From positions 1 through 43,219 of the forward strand of contig JAFLCE010000026.1 in assembly GCA_017303655.1 (NCBI GenBank): 43,219 nucleotides of DNA, read 5' to 3'. This document shows, in pieces, positions 1 to 8,472 of the stretch. The notes under the pieces were generated by a model that worked only from the letters and a program-made list of their open reading frames with translations, was not told the origin of the DNA and did not search any database. The position numbers and the translations under genes were made by a program. The stretch is from Anaerolineae bacterium (GTDB lineage Bacteria > Chloroflexota > Anaerolineae > Anaerolineales > Villigracilaceae). How positions within the stretch are numbered: the first letter of the stretch is position 1; each line of letters starts with the position of its first letter.

Positions 1-111
1 GCCCGTCCCAACCCTAGACTTCATCCCCCAAACCCTACCCGCCACACCGACATCCATGCCTTGATACAATTGCTTGACGTCTTTTGAGTGTTAGAAGGGA
101 GATTTCAAATC

Positions 112-1065
112 ATGGAGAGACTCAAAGAGAACAAACCACTTCGATATGCGCTTAGTGCGCTCCTTTGGGTGTTCCTTTGCTGCAGCCTACCAAACGTACT
201 GTTCTTTTTGTCATTGTGCATCAGAGAAGATATTTTTCGTCCTCCCCACACCAAGGTACTTGTTTCTGCCTGTAAACAGCCTTTCGCCATCGGTGTGCCC
301 GGTGGGGAAGATGTTTTCATTTATGAAGGACGAACAGACAGAATGTATTTATTGAACTTGCGCACGGGAGAACAAAGGAAAATACCTGATGATCCTCTTT
401 TCCTGGATAAAGGTGTGTTTCTGAGTTCTGATCTGGTTTGGCTGGAAGGAAGTTTAGTAAGACCTGGCGAGCCTAATTATCGTCCTCATTACATTTTAGA
501 TTTAATAAGTGGGAAACGATATGAATTACTCGACCTTGATGTCCTTCCCCGCTTGGAAGGTGGGAAATTTGACCCTAAAAATTATGCCTATTTTCAATCT
601 GCCCAATATATTTACATCAATCATGAAAGAAGAACTCTTATTGCATTGCCATCTAATTTTCGACAACAACCGGATAAGAGTGTAATATTTTCTGAATTTT
701 CATTGGGTATTCAAAGCGAAATACATCAGCATGGAGCTCAACTTGACGCGCTAATGCAAGGTCTTGGACTGGAATACATCACTATTGATTTATCACTTGA
801 ATATACCGATGTGCCCTCACCGACGGGCAGGTACACTGTTAGAAATGATGGGGTTTATGAAACAACTACAAACTCAATAATAATGACGCCTCAATATGCA
901 GGAAGCACCTACTCTCTTAAGGATTATTTTAAGGGATGGTATTACGACGAAACCGGGCTTGTTGTTCAAGAAGTTGAACCTTTTTTATTTAGTCATCCTT
1001 TCCTCGGTTCTTACTATCTTATTCCTAAGCCTGTCCTCAAGTTACAATTGCCAGTAATACCGTGA
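112..1065 (+). CDS. Membrane-anchored protein of unknown function, tandem paralogue 1 of 3
   Basis: I do not recognise the family. The product is 317 aa with a basic N-terminus (MERLKENK) and one hydrophobic segment at about residues 11-36, followed by a soluble, probably extracytoplasmic domain. Blocks shared with the two following genes include CKQPFAIGVPGGED, FLSSDLVWLEGS, an LDL-x-x-GK-x-YE block, a PSPTG block and GWYYDE near the C-terminus. The start is ATG 112 rather than the upstream GTG 88, because an AGAAGGGAG ribosome-binding site at 93-101 sits just ahead of it and the same arrangement precedes both paralogues. Repeated short strands around 'LDLRTGE' and 'DL..GK.YELLDL' suggest a beta-rich, possibly propeller-like fold; this is inference. 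It is much closer to paralogue 3 than to paralogue 2. Confidence 0.8.
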   Translation: MERLKENKPLRYALSALLWVFLCCSLPNVLFFLSLCIREDIFRPPHTKVLVSACKQPFAIGVPGGEDVFIYEGRTDRMYLLNLRTGEQRKIPDDPLFLDKGVFLSSDLVWLEGSLVRPGEPNYRPHYILDLISGKRYELLDLDVLPRLEGGKFDPKNYAYFQSAQYIYINHERRTLIALPSNFRQQPDKSVIFSEFSLGIQSEIHQHGAQLDALMQGLGLEYITIDLSLEYTDVPSPTGRYTVRNDGVYETTTNSIIMTPQYAGSTYSLKDYFKGWYYDETGLVVQEVEPFLFSHPFLGSYYLIPKPVLKLQLPVIP

Positions 1066-1128
1066 CGACTCAACTCATTAGCTACACACAACTAACCATT
1101 TGAGTTTACAGAAGGGAGATTGCATAGC

Positions 1129-2079
1129 ATGAAGAGACTCAAAGAAAATAAATCGCTTAGATTTGCGCTGGGGGCGCTTCTTATGGTATTTCTCTGTTGC
1201 TACCTGCCGCAGGAAATATTATTCCTAACACAGTGCATGGAGCAAGACCGTGAAATCCCTCCTCACACAGAAGTGCTCGTCTCGGCTTGTAAAAGACCTG
1301 TGGCAAAAGGCGTGCCCGGTGGGGAAGTTTTATTTGTAAATGAGAAAAGAACAGGAAGAATATATCTTTTAGATTTGCGTACTGGAGAAAAAACAAAGAT
1401 TTCTAATGCGCATTTTCTATTTGAAAATGGAATATTTCTTAGTTCAGATTTAGTTTGGCTGGAAGGCAGTAGAGGGAGACCAGATAATAGTCCAAGTTAT
1501 CGACCTGACTACATTCTTGACTTGAAAGATGGTAAACAATACGAAGTTCTTGATTTGACTTGGCTACCGCGTTCTGAAAATGGTTATTTAGACCCTCAAT
1601 ATTATTCCTATTTTAAATCTGCTGAGCGTATTTTTATTCATCACTCGAAAAATATTGTAATTGCTTTATCCTCTGATTTTCGCACCTCTCCAAATGGACG
1701 AGTAGTTTTATCTCAGTATGCTCTTGAGTCAGGGGCAGATTATGAAAATGGTAAGGCTATTGAAGAACTCATTAAGGGTTTTGGGTTAAGGTATGAAATC
1801 ATAGATATTTCAACTACGCTCTACAAAGATATTCCATCCCCTACAGGTAATTATCTTATCCGCAACGATGGAATTTATAGTTCAGAAACAAATCTAATAA
1901 TTGTAGATCGTGAATATACGGGAGGGCATTTTATGGGTGGCTACTTCAAAAGTTGGTATTACGATGAAAGTGCAGTAGTGGTTCAACAAAATTCAAGCTA
2001 TTTATTTATTTCCACACTTGGACCTCAGTTTTTTCTTATTCCGTCCCCCCTGCTAGTTTTAAGACTGCCTGAACTATGA
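1129..2079 (+). CDS. Membrane-anchored protein of unknown function, tandem paralogue 2 of 3
   Basis: The product is 316 aa and starts MKRLKENK like its neighbours, with one N-terminal hydrophobic helix (about residues 11-34) and an exported domain. It keeps the family blocks: GVPGGE, LDLRTGEK, FLSSDLVWLEGS, a YILDL-x-x-GK block, PSPTGNY and SWYYDE. It is the most diverged copy in the middle and C-terminal parts, where VDREYTGG replaces MTPQYAG. ATG 1129 is chosen over TTG 1120 because AGAAGGGAG at 1110-1118 is spaced properly for it and copies the leader of the other two genes. The 63 bp between paralogues 1 and 2 contain no terminator that I can see, so the three genes may be cotranscribed. 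Function unknown. Confidence 0.8.
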   Translation: MKRLKENKSLRFALGALLMVFLCCYLPQEILFLTQCMEQDREIPPHTEVLVSACKRPVAKGVPGGEVLFVNEKRTGRIYLLDLRTGEKTKISNAHFLFENGIFLSSDLVWLEGSRGRPDNSPSYRPDYILDLKDGKQYEVLDLTWLPRSENGYLDPQYYSYFKSAERIFIHHSKNIVIALSSDFRTSPNGRVVLSQYALESGADYENGKAIEELIKGFGLRYEIIDISTTLYKDIPSPTGNYLIRNDGIYSSETNLIIVDREYTGGHFMGGYFKSWYYDESAVVVQQNSSYLFISTLGPQFFLIPSPLLVLRLPEL

Positions 2080-2152
2080 AATGTGTAATTGTGGTGATTA
2101 CTTTTGTTCGTAAAGCAAAAATCGTTTGGGTTTAGAAGGGAGATTTCAAATC

Positions 2153-3103
2153 ATGAAAAGACTCAAAGAAAACAAACTGCTTCAATTTGCGCTTGGGACG
2201 TTGCTTTTGGTATTGCTTTGTTTCAACTTCCCAAACTTGCTGTTCTTTTCATCATTGTGCATCAAAGAAGATATTTTCCGCCCTCCCCATACCGAAGTGA
2301 TTGTCTCTGCCTGCAAACAGCCTTTCGCCATCGGCGTGCCCGGCGGGGAAGATGTTTTCATTTATGAAGGACGAACAGACAAAATGTATTTATTGGATTT
2401 GCGTACAGGAGAAAAAAGGAAAATACCTGACGACCCTCTTTTCGTGAATAAAGGCGTGTTTCTAAGTTCTGATCTGGTTTGGCTGGAAGGAAGTTTGGTG
2501 GGACCTTATAACCCTGATTACAGTCCTCATTATGTTTTAGACCTAAAAGAGGGTAAAAGGTACGAGTTATTAGATTTAACATGGGTTCCTCTTAAGGATG
2601 GTAAATTTGATGTTCAGAATTATTCTTACTTTCAATCCGCAGAGCGTATATATATCCATCACAATAAATTAGTCCTAATTGCCTTATCGCCTAATTTTCG
2701 AGAACAAGAGGGTAACGATGTAATATTCTTTGAATCCACATTAGGAATTCAAAGCGAAACACATCAGGATGGAGCTCAACTGGACGCGCTAATGCAAGAT
2801 CTTGGACTGGAATACATCACAATTGATTTGTCGCTCGAATACACGGATGTACCTTCGCCGATGGGGAACTATACTGTCAGAAAGGATGGGGTGTATGACC
2901 TAAAAACGAATTCAATAATTATGACGCCTCAATATGTTGGAATGAAATTCTCTCTTAAGGATTTTTTCAAGGGATGGTACTATGATGAAACTGGGCTTGT
3001 TGTTCAAGAGGTTGAACCATTTTTATTTAGTCATCCTTTCCTTGGTTCTTACTATCTTATTCCTAAGCCCGTCCTCAAGTTGCCATTACCAGTAACACCA
3101 TGA
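2153..3103 (+). CDS. Membrane-anchored protein of unknown function, tandem paralogue 3 of 3
   Basis: The product is 316 aa with the same design: basic N-terminus, one membrane helix (about 11-36), then an exported domain with the GVPGGED, LDLRTGEK, FLSSDLVWLEGS, PSPMGNY and GWYYDETGLVVQE blocks. Large stretches are almost identical to paralogue 1 at the DNA level, notably the GGEDVFIYEGRTD region and the last 60 codons. The middle (about residues 120-200) is more diverged, which hints at recent duplication or gene conversion between the outer copies. ATG 2153 is preceded by AGAAGGGAG (2134-2142). The gene ends 32 bp before the recA promoter. Function unknown. Confidence 0.8.
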   Translation: MKRLKENKLLQFALGTLLLVLLCFNFPNLLFFSSLCIKEDIFRPPHTEVIVSACKQPFAIGVPGGEDVFIYEGRTDKMYLLDLRTGEKRKIPDDPLFVNKGVFLSSDLVWLEGSLVGPYNPDYSPHYVLDLKEGKRYELLDLTWVPLKDGKFDVQNYSYFQSAERIYIHHNKLVLIALSPNFREQEGNDVIFFESTLGIQSETHQDGAQLDALMQDLGLEYITIDLSLEYTDVPSPMGNYTVRKDGVYDLKTNSIIMTPQYVGMKFSLKDFFKGWYYDETGLVVQEVEPFLFSHPFLGSYYLIPKPVLKLPLPVTP

Positions 3104-3135
3104 CGAATCAACCCGTAACCAACCCCGCACACATC

Positions 3136-3163
3136 TTGACAGTCAGAACATCTGTGCTATACT
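3136..3163 (+). promoter_or_regulatory. recA promoter (sigma-70 type)
   Basis: A perfect -35 TTGACA (3136-3141) and a -10 TATACT (3158-3163) are separated by 16 bp, 78 bp upstream of the recA start. This is the best consensus promoter in the window. Confidence 0.75.
3146..3157 (+). promoter_or_regulatory. Possible LexA operator inside the recA promoter
   Basis: GAAC-ATCT-GTGC lies entirely between the -35 and -10 boxes and differs by one base from the Gram-positive-type LexA box GAAC-N4-GTTC. Position and gene identity support an SOS operator. The mismatch and the lack of other sites for comparison keep this tentative. Confidence 0.4.
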
Positions 3164-3240
3164 CTCGGAAATACTTAACCTACTTAACCCTAATCTGAAC
3201 TTATACTTTCGCGGTTAAGCAACAAAAGGAGAACCAACTC

Positions 3241-4353
3241 ATGGCCAGAAAAAAAGCAGCAGCTTCAGAATCTGCACCCTCATCAAATATGGATAACGCC
3301 AAACGGGCTGTTTTAGATAAAGCCGTCGGCGATATTCTCAAACGTTACGGCGACGGCTCCATTATGCGTCTGGGCGAAGCCCATGCCATGATCACCGAGA
3401 TCATCCCAACCGGCTCGCTTTCCCTCGACATCGCCCTCGGTGTCGGCGGCGTTCCGCGTGGGCGTGTGGTCGAAATCTACGGACCTGAGTCTTCGGGTAA
3501 GACCACCCTTTGTTTACATATTGTTTCCGAAGCACAAAAGAGTGGTGGCACCGCCGCCTTCATTGATATGGAACACGCGCTCGACCCCGTCTATGCCGGT
3601 CGCCTCGGTGTGGATATTGACAACCTGCTCGTCTCTCAGCCCGATACCGGTGAACAGGCGCTCGAAATCACTGAGACCCTCGTCCGCTCTGGCGCTGTCG
3701 ATGTCGTCATTGTCGACTCCGTGGCAGCTCTCGTTCCGCGTAACGAAATCGAAGGCGACATGGGCGATGCCAGCATGGGTATGCAGGCACGTCTCATGTC
3801 TCAGGCGCTCCGCAAACTCAGCGGCGCCATCAACCAGACCAAGACCACTGTTATCTTCACCAACCAACTCCGCCAGAAGATCGGCGTCATGTTCGGCAAT
3901 CCTGAAACCACCACGGGTGGTCAGGCGCTCAAGTTCTACGCCTCCCTGCGCCTCGACGTCCGCCGCATCCAGTCCATTAAGATGGGCGAGGAAGTCATCG
4001 GTAACCGCACCCGCGTCAAAGTCGTCAAGAACAAAGTCGCGCCCCCGTTCCGCACCGCCGAGTTCGACATCATGTTCAACGAAGGCATCTCCAAGAGTGG
4101 CGACGTGCTCGACCTGGCGACCAAGTTTGAGGTCGTTACGAAGCGCGGCGCGTTCTTCTCCTATGGTGACCTGCGCCTCGGTCAGGGACGTGAGAACGCC
4201 AAGGATTACCTGCGTTCCAACCCCGACCTGATGAACGAGATCGAAGCTGTCATCCGCCAGAAATCAATGTCCGGCGAAATTACTCTGCCCATTGATATGG
4301 GCGATGGCGGTGGTGGCGAAGAAGCCCCTGCCTCGGTTGAAGAAGAAGCGTAA
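3241..4353 (+). CDS. recA: Recombinase RecA
   Basis: RecA is the ATP-dependent strand-exchange protein of homologous recombination and the coprotease that activates LexA cleavage. The 370-residue product has the usual family length. Walker A is GPESSGKTT at residues 81-89, followed by [10 protein letters not shown], the [11 protein letters not shown] Walker B region, and the conserved block from TNQLRQKIG through [10 protein letters not shown] (loop 2 region). The acidic Gly/Glu-rich C-terminal tail is typical. ATG 3241 has an AAAGGAG ribosome-binding site at 3225-3231. It is monocistronic by appearance, with a strong promoter upstream and a perfect terminator hairpin straight after the stop. 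GC content is higher than in the preceding unknown genes. Identification is certain. Confidence 0.99.
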   Translation: MARKKAAASESAPSSNMDNAKRAVLDKAVGDILKRYGDGSIMRLGEAHAMITEIIPTGSLSLDIALGVGGVPRGRVVEIYGPESSGKTTLCLHIVSEAQKSGGTAAFIDMEHALDPVYAGRLGVDIDNLLVSQPDTGEQALEITETLVRSGAVDVVIVDSVAALVPRNEIEGDMGDASMGMQARLMSQALRKLSGAINQTKTTVIFTNQLRQKIGVMFGNPETTTGGQALKFYASLRLDVRRIQSIKMGEEVIGNRTRVKVVKNKVAPPFRTAEFDIMFNEGISKSGDVLDLATKFEVVTKRGAFFSYGDLRLGQGRENAKDYLRSNPDLMNEIEAVIRQKSMSGEITLPIDMGDGGGGEEAPASVEEEA

Positions 4354-4358
4354 AATAG

Positions 4359-4386
4359 AGTGGACACGGCAACGTGTCCACTTTTT
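4359..4386 (+). terminator. Rho-independent terminator of recA
   Basis: A perfect 10-bp stem (AGTGGACACG / CGTGTCCACT) with a GCAA tetraloop is followed by TTTT, six bases after the recA stop codon. Confidence 0.9.
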
Positions 4387-4388
4387 AT

Positions 4389-4946
4389 ATGACAATACTT
4401 CGCTTCTTTCCCCGCTCTCTTCTGTTCCTCCTCTCGATCTTTCTCTTCGCTGTAGCTTGTTCTCCGCAAGTCGCTCCCACGCCTTTCCGCCCGCCGACAG
4501 CGATTCCGCCAACGCAACCCCTGCCAACCACCACACCCATCCCCGCTGCACTCCCGGCAACCTTTACACCGATTCCCACCTTGCCGAACATTGCCTCCAC
4601 AGCAGAAGAAGCTTGCACCAACGCCCTGACCTTCATCAATGATGTCACCATCCCCGATGGCACAACCTTCGTCCCGGGCGCATCCATAGATAAACAATGG
4701 CTCGTTCAAAACGACGGCACTTGTGACTGGGACTCGACCTACAAATTGAAATGGGTAGGTGGGTATACCTTGGGCGTAGCAGAAGAACAACCGCTGTTTC
4801 CCGCCCGCGCAGGTTCCCAAGCCACCTTGCGTATTATCTTCATCGCTCCCACAGAGTTGGGCACGTATCAATCCACCTGGCAAGCTGCCGACCCCGATGG
4901 GAATCTCTTCGGCGATACAGTCTTTATGGAGATCGTGGTGCAATAA
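4389..4946 (+). CDS. Lipoprotein with NBR1-type Ig-like domain
   Basis: The 185-aa product begins with a hydrophobic signal ending in a lipobox (FAVAC, Cys24). A Pro/Thr-rich linker (about residues 28-65) follows, then a domain with the pattern DVTIPDGTTFVPG...KQWLVQNDGTCDW...L.W. This matches the Ig-like 'next to BRCA1' domain common in Chloroflexota surface proteins. It is presumably a lipid-anchored surface protein whose Ig-like domain binds a partner or carbohydrate; the ligand cannot be read from sequence. I prefer ATG 4389 to GTG 4374, because 4374 lies inside the recA terminator hairpin. No good Shine-Dalgarno precedes either start. The next lipoprotein gene follows after 12 bp, so the two are probably cotranscribed. 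Confidence 0.8.
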   Translation: MTILRFFPRSLLFLLSIFLFAVACSPQVAPTPFRPPTAIPPTQPLPTTTPIPAALPATFTPIPTLPNIASTAEEACTNALTFINDVTIPDGTTFVPGASIDKQWLVQNDGTCDWDSTYKLKWVGGYTLGVAEEQPLFPARAGSQATLRIIFIAPTELGTYQSTWQAADPDGNLFGDTVFMEIVVQ

Positions 4947-4958
4947 TAGTTACATGAT

Positions 4959-5726
4959 ATGGATAAGATTCAAAGATCGCTCAAGTATTTTCTTTTCCTG
5001 ATAGCTATAGTCTCCCTTTCAAGCTGCGGACCTGCCCGTTGTGACGATGATAGTGGGGATGAGTGTCTGCGGATTTTGTTTGTTGGTAATAGTTATACAT
5101 TTTCAAATGACCTCCCAAATACCTTTGCCAACTTGGCGCGCTCTGGCGGTCACCCAGTGGAAGTTGCCATGCTTGCCGAAGGCGGCGTCGGGTTTGTGGA
5201 GCATCTCAATTCACCGCAATTTTCATCTACGCTAACATCCAGCGTGTGGGATTATGTCGTGTTGCAAGAGCAGAGTCAGACTCCCTCCATTGAAGCATGG
5301 CGGACTCAATCCATGTACCCCGCTGCTAGAGAACTGGTTCAGCGGATCCGCGCGACCTCTGCCCAGCCGATCTTCTTTGAAACCTGGGCACATCGCGGCG
5401 GCTTCCCTGAAAATGGATTGTCCAATTACGAGGCGATGCAGTACGAGATCAATCAAGGCTACAAACGCATTGCCAGTGAACTGGGGGTACGCCTCGCGCC
5501 GGTGGGACTGGCATGGTTCCGTGCTTTGCAAGCAAACCCGGGCTTGCAACTCTGGCAGGAGGATGGCAGTCATCCCTCCGAGCAAGGGACGTACCTCGCT
5601 GCTTGTGTTTTTTATGTTACTTTTTTTAATGAGAGCCCAGTGGGTTTAAACTATCGTGGAAATCTATCGGAAGAAGTCGCGCTTCAATTGCAGGAAGCTG
5701 AGAATAGTGTTTTCGTCAACCCATAA
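4959..5726 (+). CDS. SGNH/GDSL-type hydrolase lipoprotein
   Basis: The 255-aa product has a signal peptide with a lipobox (SLSSC, Cys23) and an SGNH hydrolase layout. Block I is ILFVGNSYTFSNDLP, with the nucleophile Ser in GNSYT. Next comes WDYVVLQEQSQTP, a block II/III-like segment. Block V is DGSHPSEQGTYLAA, which supplies the catalytic Asp-x-x-His pair. Enzymes of this fold hydrolyse esters of lipids, acetylated sugars or peptidoglycan; the substrate is not determinable here. The protein should act outside the membrane as a lipid-anchored enzyme. It lies 12 bp after the Ig-like lipoprotein gene, a likely two-gene unit. No obvious Shine-Dalgarno precedes ATG 4959. Confidence 0.8.
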   Translation: MDKIQRSLKYFLFLIAIVSLSSCGPARCDDDSGDECLRILFVGNSYTFSNDLPNTFANLARSGGHPVEVAMLAEGGVGFVEHLNSPQFSSTLTSSVWDYVVLQEQSQTPSIEAWRTQSMYPAARELVQRIRATSAQPIFFETWAHRGGFPENGLSNYEAMQYEINQGYKRIASELGVRLAPVGLAWFRALQANPGLQLWQEDGSHPSEQGTYLAACVFYVTFFNESPVGLNYRGNLSEEVALQLQEAENSVFVNP

Positions 5727-5750
5727 TCATATTTTTATAGGAGATTGAAC

Positions 5751-6119
5751 ATGCCTGATCAAACTGAATTCCCGCTTGTCTTCGAAAGTCTCAAGTCCAT
5801 TCTTAAGCCCTATGCCAAAGCCATGACCATCAAGCAAGATACAGAGAATGCCTTCTATCTTGATGCCCCCTATAGCGAAAAATGGAAAAAGGACTTGTAC
5901 TTCGGCTCGGTTCATATCAAGAAGAACTATGTCTCTTTTTATTTCATGCCGGTGTATATGCATCCTGATCTGTTGAAGAACATCTCGCCGGAACTTAAGA
6001 AGCAAATGCAGGGGAAATCTTGCTTCAATTTCAAGAAAATAGAAAAACCCCTGTTCGAAGAGTTACATCAACTCACCAAACAGGGATTTGAACGGTTCAT
6101 GAAGGAAAATTATTCGTAA
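5751..6119 (+). CDS. Small cytoplasmic protein, family not recognised
   Basis: The 122-aa product has no signal or membrane segment. It carries the blocks LYFGSVHIKKNYVSFYFMP and ISPELKKQMQGKSCFNFKK, which look like a conserved small-domain family. The layout (beta strands ending in 'LKK.MQGKSCFNFK') is reminiscent of DUF1801-like proteins, but I cannot confirm this. The start is ATG 5751, with TAGGAGA at 5738-5744, rather than TTG 5745, which abuts the ribosome-binding site. It ends 7 bp from the convergent gene on the minus strand with no visible terminator between them. Confidence 0.65.
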   Translation: MPDQTEFPLVFESLKSILKPYAKAMTIKQDTENAFYLDAPYSEKWKKDLYFGSVHIKKNYVSFYFMPVYMHPDLLKNISPELKKQMQGKSCFNFKKIEKPLFEELHQLTKQGFERFMKENYS

Positions 6120-6126
6120 GCCGCCT

Positions 6127-6546
6127 TCAATCTATGATTCCCTCGTTTGCTCTTAATGAGCGGATCAAGTCTGCACCGCATTCGAGTTTTTGAGCAAGTT
6201 TGCTTTCTGGGTGAACTACGCGCCAAAAGGGTGTTATTTCGTCGAAGCTTTTCCCTGCTTTGACGGCTTCAAAGGCGGCTTCGGAAACGACGCGTAAGAA
6301 TATGGGTGTAGAGGCGGGGCAGGCAGAGTCTGCTTTATGCTTTTTGGCAAGAGCAGCGCGTAATTCCTCGATGCTGACGGATTTCCCTGTGGGGATTTTA
6401 CGAATGAACTTGTCAATTTCGGCGGGCGAAGAAACTAGCATGGTTGTTCCACGTTTTAGCCCTGCGAAATCGAATGAGAGCAGTTTTACTTCAGGCTTGC
6501 GGTCTGATTGAAATTTTTCTTGCCAGGTTTTGGGTTTACTGGGCAT
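6127..6546 (-). CDS. Small protein, possibly with an alkyltransferase-like (MGMT/ATL) winged-helix fold
   Basis: The 139-aa product contains RKIPTGKSVSIEELRAAL and a later block ITPFWRVVHPESKLAQKLE followed by IRSLRANEGI. The order 'IP.GK...I..L' then 'PFWRV...GKLA..L......R...EG' resembles the DNA-binding part of O6-alkylguanine transferase-like proteins. The PCHR active-site cysteine motif is absent, and FWRVV stands in its place, as in ATL-type proteins. This family assignment is inference. The gene follows the membrane-protein gene at 6557-6934 by 10 bp, so they share a transcript. Confidence 0.6.
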   Translation of the reverse strand: MPSKPKTWQEKFQSDRKPEVKLLSFDFAGLKRGTTMLVSSPAEIDKFIRKIPTGKSVSIEELRAALAKKHKADSACPASTPIFLRVVSEAAFEAVKAGKSFDEITPFWRVVHPESKLAQKLECGADLIRSLRANEGIID

Positions 6547-6556
6547 ACGTGCCTCT

Positions 6557-6934
6557 CTATTGGGTGCGGGTTCCGGTGACCAGGCTGATTATAACGATGA
6601 GCACGTAGAACGAAGCCACCTGCGCTGCATACTGCGATACTGGCATCTTGTTGAATGGAATGACTGTGAATGCATCGAAGAGAATACTGATCATTGCCGC
6701 GCCAAGCCCAAGTAAAAGCAAGTTTGGAATACCAACCGCTGCCTGAGGATTGGCGGTGTAGAACCATTGAAAAAGAAAGAATGAAGATAGGGTTAATACA
6801 ACAACCATTACTAGCTTGAACACCCAAAAACTCACGGCTAGTTTGCCATCTCTGCCGAAGAAGGGGAAGCTGGCTACGAAGGGGATAACCCAGATGAGAA
6901 ATGAGATCAGTAGAAAGTGTAGGGTGGTTTTCAT
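6557..6934 (-). CDS. Four-helix integral membrane protein of unknown function
   Basis: The 125-aa product is almost wholly hydrophobic, with about four membrane segments (near residues 5-25, 35-57, 68-90 and 103-122) and a short polar C-terminus (TGTRTQ). I do not recognise a named family. ATG 6934 is chosen because AAGGAG lies just upstream on the minus strand; the longer frame to 6964 adds ten residues without support. It lies 61 bp after an AraC-type regulator and 10 bp before the ATL-like gene, so the three may form one minus-strand operon. Confidence 0.7.
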   Translation of the reverse strand: MKTTLHFLLISFLIWVIPFVASFPFFGRDGKLAVSFWVFKLVMVVVLTLSSFFLFQWFYTANPQAAVGIPNLLLLGLGAAMISILFDAFTVIPFNKMPVSQYAAQVASFYVLIVIISLVTGTRTQ

Positions 6935-6995
6935 GTTTGTTGCTCCTTGCCCCGCATAATACATTCTTTCACCCGCCTCGTATTGTAAAAATCGG

Positions 6996-7751
6996 TCATA
7001 CTTTTAATTGAGCTAAAAACTCTCTGGGGGTGAAACCTGTGAACTGCTTAAAGTCGCGGATAAAATGCGCTTGGTCGTAATAGCCGTCCCAGCGGATTTC
7101 TTGTTCTTGCAGCATGATCTGAAACGCAGATCGAAACCGTGCCACGCGCTTGAATAAGACTGGGGAAAGCAATGTCAGTTTTTGGAACAATCGACGTTGG
7201 TGGCGGTCTGAGTATGACAGGCTTGTCTTATGGGCAGAGGCGGCTGCGATCTCAAAAAAGTTTTTATCAAAATCTTCATTGAGAGTGCCGTCAATGAACG
7301 CTTTGAACTTTCTCAAAGAGCGTACCGAGTCATGGATAGCGAGTCCGCGATTGCGGGCTTCTAAAAGCCAGAAGTAAATTAAATTGACCCAATCAGCGTC
7401 GAATTGGGCATAATATGTTGCACGGGATGGATCTTGTCTTTCGACGAGCGCAGACCCATCCCAGATCTTAAATTGCATTCCGATCCAACGGGTGCCGGGG
7501 GCAATCTCGAAATCTGTATAGGATTTCCCTGCGTAAACAAGAAAAGGCTCTACATCGGTCGTGCCCGAAAGGTCGAAGACAAAATGCAGGTTGAAGTCTG
7601 GCACAAAGCGCAAGGTCAGGGTGGAGGTATCGGTTTGATCCAATGCCCAGATATTCGAGTAGGGTAGACCAGCTTCGGGGGAAAGATTATGGAACTGAAG
7701 GCTGGTTGAAGGTTTCAGGCTGGGGATAAAGAATTCTATTGTGCGCAGCAT
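6996..7751 (-). CDS. AraC-family transcriptional regulator
   Basis: The 251-aa product has an N-terminal ligand-sensing region of roughly 140 residues (beta-rich, DFNLHFVFDLSG; FEIAPGTRWIGMQF) and a C-terminal double helix-turn-helix domain. The second HTH carries the family signature: LSPVLFKRVARFRSAFQ, then WDGYYDQAHFIRDFKQFTG and FTPREFLAQL. The N-terminal layout, with a 'PG..WIG.QF' block, matches AraC members that carry a DUF6597-like domain. It likely controls its own cluster, including the two minus-strand genes downstream. No clear ribosome-binding site precedes ATG 7751, so the start is uncertain by a few codons. Confidence 0.85.
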   Translation of the reverse strand: MLRTIEFFIPSLKPSTSLQFHNLSPEAGLPYSNIWALDQTDTSTLTLRFVPDFNLHFVFDLSGTTDVEPFLVYAGKSYTDFEIAPGTRWIGMQFKIWDGSALVERQDPSRATYYAQFDADWVNLIYFWLLEARNRGLAIHDSVRSLRKFKAFIDGTLNEDFDKNFFEIAAASAHKTSLSYSDRHQRRLFQKLTLLSPVLFKRVARFRSAFQIMLQEQEIRWDGYYDQAHFIRDFKQFTGFTPREFLAQLKV

Positions 7752-7792
7752 ATCGCGAGTGTACTTGACAGTTCGCCGCCCGCCAATAGTGT

Positions 7793-8284
7793 TCAGTTGA
7801 CTTTCATGAACCCGAACAGACCGAACATGCCGCGCATGAATTTATGTCCGCCATCGGGGTTGAGGTATTGGTTGGGGCAGGAGCCGGGGATGACGGCGAT
7901 GCCGTTGGCTTTGCACACGTCCACTGCCGAAGGCGAGACGCTGGTCATGCTGGCGGCGAGACCGGGCTTGGTGCCCATCATGCAATGCATCCAGACGTGT
8001 TTGACGCCCAAGTCCACGCATTGTTGGACGATCTGATCCGTCACTTTTGGGTTGGTGAGCATGAAGACCGCATCCGGCTTGGTTGGCAGAGAGGCTAGGT
8101 CGGGGTAACAGGTGTCGCCTTGGAAGGAAGCGATGCGCGGGTTGACGGCGAAGACTTGATAGCCCGCATCCTTGAACTTTTGATACGCCAGATTGCAACC
8201 GGTGTCGCGCTTGTCTGAAACGCCGACGACGGCGATCCGCTTTTGGGCGAGGAAATTCTGAACCATAGTATCGAGTGTTGACAT
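7793..8284 (-). CDS. CoA-binding domain protein (YccU type)
   Basis: The 163-aa product is a single Rossmann-like CoA-binding domain: AQKRIAVVGVSDKRDTGC near the start, then YQVFAVNPR, LPTKPDAVFMLTNPK and VKHVWMHCMMG. It matches the family of small proteins related to the nucleotide/CoA-binding half of succinyl-CoA synthetase alpha. No catalytic role is established for the family. ATG 8284 is used because AAAGGAGAATG lies directly upstream; the longer frame to 8338 has no ribosome-binding site. A 17-bp palindrome at 8339-8355 lies 55 bp upstream. Confidence 0.85.
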   Translation of the reverse strand: MSTLDTMVQNFLAQKRIAVVGVSDKRDTGCNLAYQKFKDAGYQVFAVNPRIASFQGDTCYPDLASLPTKPDAVFMLTNPKVTDQIVQQCVDLGVKHVWMHCMMGTKPGLAASMTSVSPSAVDVCKANGIAVIPGSCPNQYLNPDGGHKFMRGMFGLFGFMKVN

Positions 8285-8338
8285 TGGACATTCTCCTTTA
8301 CTGATGGAACCTACGTCGCCATGTGCGGCTGGTTGCAT

Positions 8339-8355
8339 CTTATAAAGATTATAAG
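8339..8355. promoter_or_regulatory. AT-rich palindrome between htpG and the CoA-binding gene
   Basis: CTTATAA-AGA-TTATAAG is a perfect 7-bp inverted repeat in the 188-bp divergent intergenic region. It may be an operator, or the -10 region of the minus-strand gene; no protein can be assigned to it. Confidence 0.35.
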
Positions 8356-8472
8356 GAGAATGGGCATGCCTTCAATATGACGAACATCCCGAAATCGGCA
8401 GAATTTCTCTTACGAAATTTTTACGCTTTCCGGCTATAAATAGGGAAATCTTTCATCCTTCAGGAGGCAACC

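Noticed and set aside
1-87. Open frame running from the window edge to TGA at 85-87 that could be the end of an upstream gene
   Set aside because: Only 28 codons, with no recognisable motif and an unusual His/Pro-rich composition. It could equally be intergenic.
4206-4943. Long open frame on the minus strand opposite recA and the Ig-like lipoprotein
   Set aside because: It is a shadow: the opposite strand carries certain recA and a lipoprotein with signal and domain. The minus frame is Cys/Gly-rich without motifs.
8285-8472. CIRCE/HrcA operator upstream of htpG
   Set aside because: No TTAGCACTC-N9-GAGTGCTAA-like inverted repeat is present. The palindrome there is AT-only and closer to the divergent gene.
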